Shown in pieces: positions 11,470 through 23,413 of a DNA stretch of 64,000 nucleotides. A model generated the notes under the pieces. The model was given only the letters and a program-made list of their open reading frames with translations, did not search any database and had not been told where the DNA came from. The DNA comes from Hemicordylus capensis. Lineage: Eukaryota > Chordata > Lepidosauria > Squamata > Cordylidae. The stretch is from the NCBI RefSeq assembly GCF_027244095.1, contig NC_069662.1, forward strand, positions 10,318,501 through 10,382,500, in the 5' to 3' direction. How positions within the stretch are numbered: the stretch's first letter is position 1; the number at the start of each line of letters is the position of its first letter. Position numbers and translations under genes: made by a program.

Positions 11470-11630
11470 GGTGAGGGTGGGGGGAAATACTTGCAAAATA
11501 TGGCGAACATCACTGCCACTAACACACAGTATCTCTCTTCCCCCTCCCTCCATCCCATGGGCCTCCTGGGTTTCCTGAAGGATACTGTGTGTTAGTGGCA
11601 GTGATGTTCGCCATATTTTGCAAGTATTGT
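11470..11630. repeat. Inverted repeat around 'gtgatgttcgccatattttg'
   Basis: The block at about 11490-11530 ('tacttgcaaaatatggcg', 'aacatcactgccactaac', 'acacagtatc') recurs in reverse complement at about 11582-11626. It forms a hairpin with roughly 45-bp arms and a loop of about 50 bp. No class could be assigned. Confidence 0.7.
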
Positions 11631-11808
11631 GTTTATGTTGTTAAAAGTGTTTATGTTTTTAAAAGTGCAAACAGAACCCTATACAAATATTTTTTGGTCC
11701 CGGAAGGATGCTGTTAATCAAAAAGAATATTATAAATGTATTATTGGTTAACAAACAGAAATATGACCTGTAAGATTTTTCAACTTCTGCCTTCTTCAGT
11801 TGCTCTGG

Positions 11809-11809
<1 letters not shown>

Positions 11810-11863
<54 letters not shown>
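11810..11863 (+). repeat. (TCTA)n microsatellite
   Basis: Uninterrupted tetranucleotide run of about 13 units. Confidence 0.95.
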
Positions 11864-12489
11864 GGCATGCTAAAAAGAGAGAGAGAGAAAGACAAAAGAG
11901 TTCCAATGCTGTATACAGTACAGAGAATTCCATAACTTCTAGAGTGTACTTGGCATATCATATGCTGCTAGATCCTATAATGGGAGTATTTCATCCACAT
12001 GAAAAAAGCTTCAGGAAATTGTACCCACCATTACCTATGAGAACATTTGACAGTCTCAGTCATTTGCTGGTGTTCCTGTGGAAACAGACATATGCTGATT
12101 CAGAGGTCATAAGTAAACACAAAATACTTGCTGTCTCAGGTAAACACAATTAACGGCTCCTGATTAACTGTAATGAGCACAGTTGTGCAAGCGCATGTTT
12201 TACGCTAGTATAGCTGCACTAAATAACCCAGCTATTTGCACAATTGTGCAAAAATCCCATTATTGAACAAATGAAACATGCTACAGTTGTGCACTATTGT
12301 GCAACTGCAAGCATATTTGTGATAGAGCAATGCCAGTCTGGAAAACAAGCTCCAGACTTACTTCAAGTAGTAGCTAGCACAACAGCTTTGGAATAGTGTG
12401 TCATCCTTCGGCAAGCCCTTTCTTAGTGAGGATGTTGGCCACTGTAAAGGAAATTACAGGATACATCCCAGAATGTGCCCAGAGCCTAC

Positions 12490-12719
12490 CTGGTTAAAGC
12501 GTCTAGTCCATATACAATGGCATCCTCAGAAATGGAGAGCTGTTTATCTTCAGAAGCTGTGGGGTCCACCTTTCCCACTCTCACTCTAAGAAAGGATTGA
12601 TTTGGGTATGTCACCCAGCTGATAATATCAAAACCCGCAACTCAGTCTCCATTTTCATCAAAGGAAATCTCTTCCCTGGCACTGTTGTTAAATGAGACAC
12701 TTCTCAGAAAGTGGTGGAG
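12490..12719 (-). pseudogene. V2R locus 2 relic, exon 4 (disrupted)
   Basis: It reads LHHFLRSVSFNNSAREEI, then FDENGD, then a TGA where intact paralogues have E-L-V, then VAGFDIISWVTYPNQSFLRV. The exon is 230 bp against 228 bp in loci 3 and 5: two extra bases near the 3' end (about 12505-12515) shift the frame before the donor. The splice sites (TTTAG acceptor, GTAGG donor) remain. Together these make the locus a pseudogene. Confidence 0.85.
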
Positions 12720-12746
12720 CTAAAGTGAGGAAGAAGCAGTGGATGA

Positions 12747-12772
12747 AGATGATGATGATGATGATGATGATT
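12747..12772 (+). repeat. (GAT)n microsatellite
   Basis: Short GAT/ATG trinucleotide run. Confidence 0.85.
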
Positions 12773-13225
12773 TTAAGTTACAGCATAGTGAGATTCTTCC
12801 ATACTTTAGAGCAGGGGTAGCAGCCTGTGGCATGGGAGCCAAAATGGGCATGCAAAATGCCAATTGTACTGCTAGTACAATTAAGGGCACTGAGCTCTGG
12901 GGGTGGTTTTCAGGGTCTACATGCTGGAAACTGGTGTCAGAGAGAAGGAGGGCAAATCCCATGGGGGACCTTTTGACCCTCCAAGCCACCTGTTTGGGGT
13001 TGCCCTGTCCCCCCTGCCCTCAATTTACAGCATGCAGACCCTAAAAGCTAACCCTGAAGCTGAGTCAGACAGAATTTCTCCCTAACTTGGCTCTGGGGGT
13101 GGTTTAGAGGGGCTGCAAGCTGGAATTTGAAGATGGAGGAGCTTGGCAACCCCTCACAGGGGTTTGAATCCATAGGTTCAAAATCTAAACATTAACTCAT
13201 ATTACTAGCATATGAAACCTTAAAT

Positions 13226-16140
13226 TAGGGATGTGTGAAATGTTTCGGGTACAGAACGATCTGTATCCGAAACTGCCTGTTTTGGGTGATTTGTTGCCAA
13301 AACAAATCACCTTTTTGCCCTCCCAAAATGTTTTGGACCCGAAACAAATCACCTCCATTTCAGCTCCGAATTATTTGTAGTTTCGGCCCTCCATTTTGTG
13401 GCCAATTAAGTCCTCCTTCCTTCTTCCTCCTCCTCCATTTCAAGTTCTGACATCTATTTGAATTTCCCGCCTTTTTGCCTCCCGTTGACTTCAATGCAAA
13501 AAGGTCAGATCTGACATCTACTTGAATTTTGGGTCCCAGGGCCAAAAGAGTGAGGTGCGGTGGTAGATTTCAGAGGGATTGGGCAAAGCACTGATTTTTG
13601 GTGAATTGTTGAAGTTTTAGTGTCTTTGGGGCAGATTTGGGGTATAAAGTGGGATCTGGGGCAGAAGAGTGGGGTGGGTTGGTAGTGGCTAATGGGTGGA
13701 GGCTACCACCCAAATTGCAGAGGGATTGGGCAAAGAGCTGATTTTTGGTGAATTGTTGAAGTTTACGCATCTTTAAGGTTTCCCCCCATAAGGTATAATG
13801 GAGGTGTAGCGCTTCATGTCAGGGGGAAAGGGATGGCCTAGAGTGGTGTGAAGTTAGTGGTAGTACCCAAGGGGGGCAAGGAAGCTACCAGAATTTTTTC
13901 AAAGGATTTGGGCAGAGGACTGGTTTTTGGTGATTTGTTGAAGTTTACGTGTCTTTAAGGTTTTTCCTCATAAGGTATAATGGAGGTTTCAGCAGCCCCA
14001 TAACTGCACTTGGGGGGTGCTGGATTGGCCCAGAGCGAGTGGTGGTTTAGAGCACATACGGCACAACCACACTGTGAGGTTTAGAGCACATAGGGCACAA
14101 CCACATTTAGAGCACATAGAGCACAACCACCCCCATGGTTTGCTAACCCATGGGTTTCAGGGTTCTGTTGTTTCTGGGGTGTTCTGAGTGTAGACTCTCT
14201 GGTAGCAAATGAGATTTTCAGTACAAACCATGAATCCACTCTCATGTTGGGGCTGTCACCAAACTGTTCTGTGCACTCACAAGGCTCAGCTAATCCATCT
14301 GACTCCAATACTGGCAAAACCCTTTCTTGCAACAATTTCTCATGACAGGGGCTACTCCTGCCTCTGCGGAAGCCAACTTTGGAACCTGGCTCTTCCAGGA
14401 TTCTTCCTCCTCTGCTGTCAAGGCAGAGACAACTTGGCTGGCGTGCCAAGCTCGTATCAATTTCTGCTGCAACAATTCCTCAGTGACAAGGGCTACTCCT
14501 GCCTCTGCCTTTGCAGAAACCAGCTTGGGAACCTGACTCTTGCAGGAGTCCTCCTCCTCTGCTGTCAAGGCAGAGACAACTAGGCTGGTGTCCCAAGCTC
14601 CTATTAATTTCTCATTCTGTGTTTTGCTGGTTAATGACAATGTAATAATAATAAAAAACTTATATCTATCACTCTTTCTGTGTTGGTGTGGTGGAACTGT
14701 CATCAGTCTCGGCCACATCCGGTTTCCAAGGCTCCTCTGTGCTATGTTCATTCTGATCCCAAGAATCCCCCACCACCACCACCAAAGACGCCACGCTTCT
14801 TGGCTTTGCTCAACTTTACCTTCCCTGCTGTCGGGGCACCTCTATAGGGTAAAGGTGGGAAGGGGAGGAGGATATGTCCCTCTTGTCTGCACCCTCCTCT
14901 GGGGTTGCATCCTGTAGCTGACTCCGGCTACTGTGGTGAATAGGTTGTGGTGTCAAGAATGGGTGTCAAGAATGCAGGCGGGGGTGCTGTCTGATTGTTA
15001 ACTAACATTTGTGGATGGGTTGGGGCCACCTGTGCCCCCTCGGTTATGGCTGCAATTGAAGCAGGCTGTGCGGAAGCGTGCTGTGATCTCTCAAGCGCCT
15101 CCACCTTACTTAGGATCTTATTTAGGGTTTAGATAGGTTGGAGTCACAAGATCCAATAGTTTCTCTAACTGCCTGCACTGCCCTTCCCCTTTCCTGTTGG
15201 ATCTCTGATGGTGGTTAGTGGAGGGGACCTCTGGCAATTAATTCTTCCACTCGTCCCTTGATGGCTGCAGTTTCTGCTTTATGCCATTTGTTCATATCCT
15301 CTCCCAGTTCCTCAAGTTTCCACCAGAAACTTGTATTCTCTCTGTGGGCTGCTTGCTGTTTGGATTCTTTCCCTACCTGTTAGAGTTTTGACTTTCCTTC
15401 TGTCTTGGGGTAACTCCTCCTTTGTTACTTTAGTTTACAGTTTTAGTGACCGCTGCCACTTTGTGGTGGGCAAGCCTTTCTGTTCCCTCTGGATCAAAAC
15501 CATATTGGGTAGTCACTCTCTGAGCTAGGTCTAGAATAGCCTCAAAAGTTACTGGCTCATTCTCTCTTAAAAGACCCAATTTATCCCTATATCAAGGTAG
15601 AAGACCCCGTAAGAGAGCCTTTAGGTCTCTCATATTCCATTGTGAACCAGCGAAACTAGGGGCTCCATGTGGCACAATCAGTAAACTAGCTAAAAATCTT
15701 CCCATGGCTGCTCTGACTGGAGAAGAAACTGACTGAATCCTCCCCAGGTTTTTGCTTTTGATTTTTTTTCGCAGTGACCTTTTTCAGTCACTGCTTTTTC
15801 CTGCATTGCTCCAGCTGGCAGTACTACTGAGCACATGAGAACCACCCAAATGAGATTTCCAATGAGACACCATGAATCCGCTCTAATATGCTATCATAGA
15901 ATCCACACTCAATACCTCAGAAACAAGAGAACCCTGTACCCCATGGGTTAGAAACCGATGGGGGTGGTGGCACCCTATGTGCACTACACCACCACTCGCT
16001 CTGGGCCACCCCAGCACCCCCCAAGTGCACTTATGGGGCTGCTGAAAGCTCCATTATAACTTATTATGAGGAAAAACCTTAAAGACGCGTAAACTTCAAC
16101 AATTCACCAAAAATCAGCCCTCTGCCCCATCAAGTTTTGT
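13226..16140. mobile_element. Composite mobile element with inverted arms
   Basis: The left arm (about 13574-14190) holds three degenerate units built on 'gggattgggcaaag', 'tgatttttggtgaattgttg' and 'cataaggtataatggaggt'. The right arm (about 15890-16135) holds the reverse complement of the last unit plus the shared stretch with 'cccagagcgagtggtggt' and 'cccatgggt'. The arms enclose about 1.7 kb (14215-15880) that includes a tandem duplication of about 125 bp ('ctactcctgcctctgc', 'ctctgctgtcaaggcagag'). The left edge 'tagggatgtgtgaaa' resembles hAT-type ends elsewhere in the window, but no matching right end or target duplication was found. The interior may be retroelement-derived; it is broken and not assignable with confidence. 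The element lies where exon 3 of relic V2R locus 2 would be expected. Confidence 0.55.
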
Positions 16141-16188
16141 GGAGAGGTAGGAGAGATGTAAATGCATTTCTCAATCCCCACATCTTAC

Positions 16189-16386
16189 TTGTGGAATCTT
16201 GTAGCTGCAGAGAAGTGTTGCCATGTTGAGGCTGATGTAAGAATTAGGTCCACCGATGATGGCTACCAGATTATTCTTGGAGTCACACTTGTAGTTAGGG
16301 ATGAATCTGCCCTGAGTGGAGAGAAGTTCCATTGAGGCAAGGTAGGTCGCTCTTGCACTGAATTGGCTATTACATATGTGAAATTG
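16189..16386 (-). pseudogene. V2R locus 2 relic, 3' part of exon 2
   Basis: Minus-strand pieces match exon 2 of loci 3 and 5: a region around ATGGAACTTCTCTCCACTCA, then [31 protein letters not shown] and YKIPQ with a GTAAGATG donor. The last exon base is A rather than G. The 5' third is lost at about 16386, and the frame before 'MELL' is degraded. It lies in the correct order for the same dead gene as exons 4 and 5. Confidence 0.75.
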
Positions 16387-16606
16387 AACAGAGGTTTAAA
16401 GGGTTGGAAAAAAAAAATCTTGACTGAGGAAGTGCTATTTAAATAATTTTGCAGTCTATTTGCATAATTTCAGTCTTTAGACTGCATGCCAGAAAAGTGC
16501 CTTTTGTATATCCCCCTGGGACAGAATTGATTATTATATAATTGATCCCCAATGTTGGGTTTTAAGAGGCAGAAAAAAGCATTTTAGTGCCTACAGAGTC
16601 TGTGTA

Positions 16607-17459
16607 GTAGCAAGTAGGGGTGTGCACGGAATCGGCTGGCCCGGTTCGGTTTGAGTCTGGACTGGATTCGAACCAGACAGGCCAAGTTCAGTCCAGCCCC
16701 CATCCCCCCCCCAAAAAATCCGGTCCAGTCTGGGGGGCTCCATGATTTTATTTTTTATTTTTAAAAAGGAATAGAATTAAAACACTTGTAGCCCCTTTGG
16801 GGGGCTTCCTGTAGGCTGCGTGGGGGGGGGGGTCCATGAAGGTTCCCCCTCCCCTCCCCCTGCCAGCCTTTCAAATCACTGCCACGGCTGGGTAAATGGA
16901 GTATTTTTGGCCCTTTCAGGCCTCCGTAATGCAGACGATGGCCATTTTGGCCATTGCTGTGCATGTGTACATGGCTTCTGCGAGGCCTGGCATGGCCTAC
17001 AGGCCCGTAGAGCTCATTTGCACATGCACAGCAGCCATTATGTTTTTTCCCAAAAATGGCTGCTGCACACGCGCAATGACTTCTGCAAGGTCATAGGCCA
17101 TGCCAGACCTTGCAGAGACCATGTACGCATGGGCAGCAGTGGCCAAAATGGCCACCATGCTCCATTACGGAGGCCCAAAAGGGCCTCTAATACTCCATTT
17201 TCATGGCTGTGGTAGTGATTTGAGAGACCGGCAGTGGGAGGGGGAACCTTTGTGGACAGGAAGCCCTCCGAAGGGGCTACAGGTATTTTAATTCTTTTTA
17301 TTATTATTTTTAAATTGCAGATCTGTCTGGAGGTTCGGTTTCCGGTCCGGACGGAACTGGGGTGGTGGTGGTTCGGTTCGATCCCAAACCCCCAAACCTC
17401 TGGACCAAACCTCTGGACCCCCAAACCTCCAGACTGGTACGCACATCCTTAGTAGCAAG
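16607..17459. mobile_element. Non-autonomous hAT-type element with 8-bp target duplication
   Basis: The element is 16615-17451, flanked by perfect GTAGCAAG duplications (16607-16614, 17452-17459). Ends are imperfect terminal inverted repeats: TAGGGGTGTGCACGG, and TAAGGATGTGCGTAC when the right end is reversed. Inside, about 16905-17185 is a long palindrome ('aggcctccgtaatgcag' against 'tccattacggaggccc'). No transposase is present. Eight-bp duplications are typical of hAT transposition. Confidence 0.85.
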
Positions 17460-18670
17460 ATTGAGGTTACAGTGCCCATCGTGCTGACCATAATAAACAT
17501 GGTGACGGATTCACCGCTCTGCCCTTCAAGCTGCCCTGACCCTGCTGCTCACTGTCCCGACCCTGCTATCCGCTCCTGATGCACCTGCCTGCCTCTTCCA
17601 TTCCGCCACACACCACTCACCCATTCCAACACATGCCTCACCCCAGCCTCTGGCCCCTGGCCCTTGAAAGCCAGAATTCCCTGCTGGGTTCCCTGAACTC
17701 CACCTCCAGGGCTCAGATGACCTCCATGCATATGCAGATTCTGCGCATGCGCAGATGCCATCTCAGTCCGGGGGGCAGGGCAGCCAGCAGGGAACAGGTG
17801 ATGGGTGATGGGGTCTATGTCTGAGCGTGGGTTGGTGTGCATGTGTGCACACATGTACGTGTGTGTCTGTGTCTGTGTGAATGTGTGCATGTCCCTCTGT
17901 CTGTGTGTGCATGCCTGTGTGCACCTGTGTGTGCCTATGTCTGTGTATGTGAATGTCTATGTCACTTGTATACAACCTTTACACTATTTTGCTAATAGGA
18001 GAGGATGAGGGAGGATGTGATGGCTGCTAGCCTAGCTGGACCCCCTTCATCCTCCGCCTATGCCCTTCTCAGTGCAAACTCTGTCCAGGTTGAGACTGAG
18101 GAGGAGCAGGAGGAAGTAATTCTTGTTAAGCTTGCACTTTTTCATCCCCAGACAGAAGGCAGTGGGGATGCTGCTGGTGGCCAACCAGCAGGCTCAGTAG
18201 CACTGCCATCACCCAAATGGTCCAGGACCAATCCAGGTGTATGCACAAATCAAGTTATGTGATTCAATTTGAGATTCAATTGAATCACAGGCCCCCTAAT
18301 TGATTTGCCGAATCACACTTGATTTGACTTGAATCAATCCAGGTGATTCAGGTGTCATTTTGAGGCCTCTTTTGCTGGGTAAATGGTCCTCAAAATGGTG
18401 CTACTTTCTGGGAAAAGCTGGTCTTCTAATTGGGATCAGGGGGCAGACCAGCTCTTCAAGTTGGGCTGATGCACTAAATCCAGAGTGGAGGGTTGGTCTA
18501 CCCACCAAACCCAATTGGTAGACTGGCTCTCTCTGGAAAACCAGGAGAGCTGGTCTAGCAGTTGGGATTGGCGGACCACCATATGGGACCACATTGAGCA
18601 CTGCCAAGGTTAACAGGTCAGCAGAGGCATGGATACCAAGCATCTTGGGATGTTGTTGATGTGGAGGCAC
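17460..18670. other. Intergenic; GT-rich tract, no gene recognised
   Basis: A GT/TGTG-rich stretch lies at 17825-17960. Near 18255-18350 is a palindrome-like AT-rich patch of 'gattcaa'/'ttgaatc' words, probably a miniature-transposon fragment. The 85-residue frame at 18005-18262 has no recognisable domain. Confidence 0.45.
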
Positions 18671-19189
18671 TGTTGAAACTGCCTCGAAGGTGATTGGCCT
18701 GCACGCTGTAGTTCGGGTGAACGTGGGGAATTTAGCACAAAAGGGGAGACAGTTCCAAACAGCCTTAATTTGTGCAAGCGTATGGACTCAAGAAAATCAG
18801 CTTGAGAGAGAGGTTTGAATTAAATCAAAAAGGTGTTTATTTAAAGCAAAAATAAGACTAAGTAAAGTAGAAGCAATGCAAATATGTTTAGAAATAGACT
18901 ATTGTAAGACACATCTTTATATTTATTTCTCTAAGACATACTGTACCCATGGCTAATCCCATGCGTGGCAGCTCTGGCGAGAGTTCACGAGCAGAAGCAC
19001 CTGATTAGACAGTGGAGATTCCATATTCAGATAGGGTGGAGGAGCCTGTGAGGGCAGAACAATCTTGGTGATTGGGCGGTGTGGATTTCATATGCGGATA
19101 GGGAGGAGGAGCCTGTTATGGTTAAGGTCAGTTGGAATGCAACTGTTACTGGTTGGAAGATGTTCTATCTTGATTGTAGAGGAAAGGAA

Positions 19190-19245
<56 letters not shown>

Positions 19246-19246
19246 A

Positions 19247-19306
<60 letters not shown>
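19190..19306 (+). repeat. (ATATGT)n then (AGAT)n microsatellites
   Basis: About nine ATATGT units to about 19245, followed directly by about fifteen AGAT units. Confidence 0.95.
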
Positions 19307-19422
19307 CAGGGGTCTGAGAAGAGAGGGGTCATGAGGGAGGAAAGAGTCCCTTCAGGAGAAGAAGGCTACTGTTGTGTGAATTAGATGAGGAAACAAGATG
19401 AACAAGTTCTGTTAACTCAGTA

Positions 19423-19427
<5 letters not shown>

Positions 19428-19455
<28 letters not shown>
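19428..19455 (+). repeat. (AG)n microsatellite in a purine-rich block
   Basis: Pure AG run within a polypurine stretch reaching about 19545. Confidence 0.9.
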
Positions 19456-19457
<2 letters not shown>

Positions 19458-19552
19458 GAGGGGAAGAAAGACAGAGGTAAATAGCAACTGGAGGAGAGAG
19501 AAAGAGAGAAAAAGAAGAGAGAGGAAGAGAGAAAGAAGGAAGGGCAAGGGAT

Positions 19553-19800
19553 GGGCCCAAGCATGTCAGCAGCCTGAGGGGAATGAGCAGCCATGGCGGT
19601 GGCAGCAGCAAGGAAGGGTCCAAGGAAGTGGCAGCAAGTAAGGGTAGATCACCAGTCAACCACTGCTGATATTTGGGGCTACCAAGGCCATTGGGGGAGG
19701 GAGGCAGGCAGGCAAGGGAAGGGCCTAGGCCTGTCAGCAGCCTGAGGGGAACGAGCAGCCATGGCAGTGGTGGCAGCAAGGAAGGGCCCAGTCAACCGCT
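19553..19800 (+). repeat. Tandem duplication (about 180-bp period)
   Basis: 'gtcagcagcctgaggggaa', then 'gagcagccatggc' and 'ggcagcaaggaaggg', occurs at about 19565 and again at about 19733. Confidence 0.65.
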
Positions 19801-20483
19801 GCTGCTGCTCTTGTGGGGAGGAGCAGGAGCAGGGCTCAGAGGGTAGGGAGGTCTCTGGAGAGAGGGGGCTGCAGCTTGGCCTGTAGGCACAACTAAAAGG
19901 GGTGAGATGGGTCAAGTAAAATGATGGAGGAGGAGGAGCAGGAGTGTGAATCGGGTGAGGGTGGAGAGAACTCTGAGGTGATGGGGGCTGTGGCAGGGGG
20001 TGAGGGGAGCAATCAAGTACTAGTGCACAGATGCTCTGCACGGGTAAAGCTAGTTTAGCTTAAAGTTCCAAATTATGTGTGAATTCCCAGGAGGGCTAGA
20101 GAGAGGTACTAGAGATCCCAGGAGGGCTAGAGATTCCCAGGAGGGCTAGAGAGAGGTACTAGAGATCCTCTGTCTTATAGGATCAAGATTTCAGAAATAA
20201 GAGAAAGGGGTAGGTTCAGCCCTGAAGAAGTTGGGCAAGAGGCTATATCACCTGGCCTGAAGAGGAACACCAAGGTGGTCTGCTGGAGTCTCTTGTTGTA
20301 GTCTGCTGGGGTCCAGAGTGAGAGGTACAAGGGAACACTGAGATGTTGCACACTGGGAGTTCCAGGTGTAGTAATACATGACGAAGCACACTGGCTCATG
20401 GAATTAGGGATACTTATATCCCAAAACGTGCCTTGAGGGCACTTGTCTTTAGTCCTGCTCTGCTGAACAGGGGAGCACAGACA

Positions 20484-21030
20484 ACTTTTTTTAAAATGGA
20501 TTGTGTCTTAGTCTTTCCTGGGTAGGAATGTGTGTGAATCACCTATGGCATTCAAGGCTGATTGTGAGGACAATTGGAGTGTGCAGGTGCATTTAAAGAA
20601 TATCTTGTGCTGGGAAGGGTTTCCCAATAATTCTATCAAGAGTTTGGATGGGCACCTCTTCAAAGTTACATCACCAACTCATCCCTATTTTAATGCAGTC
20701 TGTTGTTGCCCTTCTTAGCTGCCTTTCCTTCCAGGCCTGAGTGCTTAGTTAACAGCAGGTGTTATCTCTCTTTGCGAGAGGAAGAGGGGAGTTTAGCTTT
20801 CATTCCAAGGCAGAAATGATCTTGAATGCCAGACACTTGCAGTAGCCAGTTCTGAAGTCTGCTTAACCAGGGCCCCCTCACAGAGAGGTAGTGTGGATCT
20901 AATCCCCTTTCCAATTTATGGGGCCTGTTGCCAAATCTAGGGGTGACCAGTCCACTGCCAACTAAGTGACTTGTCCCCATGTATAACATAGAATGGGAGC
21001 TCACTTTGCAGTGCAGCTCCTGAGCATATC
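20484..21030. other. Intergenic, no feature recognised
   Basis: A 62-residue plus-strand frame (20530-20718) has no family motif. No receptor exon or clear repeat is seen. Confidence 0.4.
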
Positions 21031-21114
21031 AAAAGTGCAATCTCCAAGCCCGGAGATGCAGTTGCAACCAGGGAGGCTTCTGGGAGCAGGCAGAATAAGC
21101 GTAGCTGGTAACAG

Positions 21115-21400
21115 CACCTTGAATGTCATCATCCAGGTACCCATGCTCCTGCTGACAGTGGTAAGCCACCTGCTGTGCCCTTGACTAGCATTGGCAAGGC
21201 ATGTGCTTCTGCTCTCAAGCATGGGACGTTGCCCGTCACACAATGGGTGCAGTCAGTGGGCAAACGGTCTGGTCGCCCAGAGGCATGACTCATATCCTCG
21301 GCCATTGGAGACATAATGACTCTGGAGGATCAACCATTCCAGATTCCAATCTTAGTGTTTATATTAGCCAGTTAGGAACAGCCAGCTGAGAGCCCTGCCT
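21115..21400 (+). mobile_element. hAT transposon fragment (same family as 53150-56500)
   Basis: Block-by-block match to 53155-53370: 'tggcaaggcatgtgcttc' against 'agcaagccacatgctcc', then 'caagcatgggacgttgcc', 'caatgggtgcagtcagtggg' and 'gactctggaggatcaaccat'. Only this stretch just before and at the start of the transposase core remains. It lacks an open frame. Confidence 0.6.
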
Positions 21401-23413
21401 ACTTCATTCAGGTCTTGAGCAGCCCCTTTTACCTTGTTTCAGGAATATCTCCTCTAGATGTCTTGACCATTATTATACACGTTGTTACTCATGTTTCATT
21501 TTGAATTGTTATGTTTGGTTCAATTACTAATTTTCTTACCATTGTAAGAAATAAGAAATTATCTTACTATTGTCCTACTGATTAATCAATACATATTTCT
21601 AATTGGTTTTTTTGCAATATATGACTTTTATACATCTCTGTCTTAGTCATGTTTGTTAACCAGCAGCAAGGCAAAAAGGAACTGGGGAAGGGAGCGAGGG
21701 AGAGAGCGAGAGTGCAAAGGAATACCAGAAGGAAGGAATGCCAAAGAGGAAGCCCAGGCAATGGGCTGCAATATGGCGGGCTTGTTGCCTTGTTTGTGGG
21801 CAGAAAAAAGCATGGGAGGAGCGGAGGAGAGCTGTGCATGCGCGGGGGGGGGGCAATTGTTAGAGGACATTGATTATTATTAAAGCCTCATCGAGGTGGA
21901 GGAGGAAGAGCAGGAGTAGGGGTGAACCCAGAGAAGAAAAAAGAAGTGGGGCTCAGAGGTACTGGGGGGCGTCTGACACCCGTGTTGCAAACCCACCGGC
22001 AAAGGGAACTTCCATCTGAATTGATCATGTACGTGATGTGCGGTTCCAAACTGCACCAGCCAATGAGAACTGGACGGGACAAGGATGGGGAGGAGCCGAG
22101 GCAAAAGGGTGGAGTGGAGATGGGGAAAGGAGGGAGGGAGTACTCACTGGAGAGACAGAGAGAATACAGCGTGGAAGCGGAATGGATTTGAATACGGATT
22201 ACTGAAGGAACTGGGCACTGGCTGGGGAGTCTGAGTCATCATGTGACTTGCCTCGGGGGAGGGCCTCAATGCAGTGGGCCCCAAGACAAATGTCTGCCCT
22301 TGCCCAGTTGTAGTTACGCCACTGCTCTCATCGTTGGCTGTTAGTGGCTACTCGAATTCTTCATGGATTTGGAAAAGCAATAGAATAAATCATGGTTAAT
22401 TGGTAATTGTTGGAGAAATAACCACCTAATCAGCATTATAGGTTCTGTGCAGCATTTCTAGGGTGGGGGCATATTGATCACACCTCAGCAGAAGTCTTAT
22501 CTGGTTCTTCTCTGGGGCAGCAAAAGATTCCTAGGCTTAATGATCCACAGAAAGAAAAAGCCAGCAGAAAAAAACGAGGCCTTAAGAAAGAACAGCAAAT
22601 CCAGTTGGCAACATATTTATTTGTAGAGATTGCATCAGATTGCACATCTTGGTTTTTGAAATTCATTGGGAAACTCCATCATCATGAAATCAATCAACGC
22701 AGTGGCTCACATACTATTCAATAGAATGGCAAAGGGAGAGAGATGCATCCGTGCTATTGTGGAGGTGGGCTGCCTAAGCATTGCCTAACCACAACTGCGA
22801 ATATACAAGACTGTACAAAGTCTTTATCACTTATATGGTGTAGAAGTCAAGAAGGGGTTTTGGATGACTGAATACTATTATAATTTGAAATGAAGGCCTG
22901 CCTAAGGGATTCCAGTGAAATAAGAAAAGAAACGTGTTGGTTCCCTGCATTGTGTATTATGATATGTGGAGGATATTATTATGATCACCTGAGCTGCATT
23001 ACAATGCTCAGTGCAACAATTACTGGAATGGATCCTCGGTAGTAGGGCCCATATCTGCCATCCTAAAATGGGGGCACTGAGAGTGATATGCCATAATGAA
23101 CAGGCTGATGAGATGCTAATTGCTGAGACCACAGAAACTACTTGAGTGATAGTAGACCTGTATCATTTATCTTAATTTCTTGAAATATATGTGAATGAAA
23201 TGTGAATATGCCATTTTCATTTGTATTTGTTCCTGGATTAAATCTACAGATTGCACTTCATTAATACCTTGATGGTGAATCATATTACATTATGTGCCTT
23301 TAAAATTAGTAGTGAATAAGTCTCACTGAAACCTAAGGATCAAATTAAGTTGAGTATTGAAAGCAATGGGGATTGACAACTGTCAAATGTAGCAGGATTT
23401 GAGCCTTGGAATT
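21401..23413. other. 3' flank of V2R locus 3; mixed repeats, no gene recognised
   Basis: AT-rich with a GC-rich patch at about 21650-22330 that ends near 'tagttacgccactgctc', the usual wording of a dispersed repeat end. Open frames here are short and motif-free. The 3' UTR of locus 3 should lie immediately left of 23414, but no clear polyadenylation signal was picked out. Confidence 0.4.

Larger units (their letters stand above)
18674..20483 (-). mobile_element. LTR-like fossil, minus strand, interrupted
   Basis: Matches the unit at 54544-55163 in reverse orientation, including the AATAAA-bearing block and the 3' end '...gaggcagtttca'. It begins with TG and ends with CA, as LTRs do. No internal genes accompany it, so it looks like a solitary LTR of a retrovirus-like element; family undetermined. 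About 1.1 kb of other sequence (about 18912-20050), rich in microsatellites, lies within it. Divergence from the other copy suggests an old insertion. It is broken. Confidence 0.55.

Noticed and set aside
12739-13044. Acidic 101-residue frame starting with an Asp run
   Set aside because: The Asp run is a (GAT)n microsatellite; the rest overlaps repeat-like sequence with no motif.
14290-14751. 153-residue minus-strand frame with an internal repeat
   Set aside because: It is the translation of a tandem DNA duplication within a mobile element; no host-gene motif.
17805-18008. Frame rich in Val/Cys over a GT tract
   Set aside because: Translated simple sequence.
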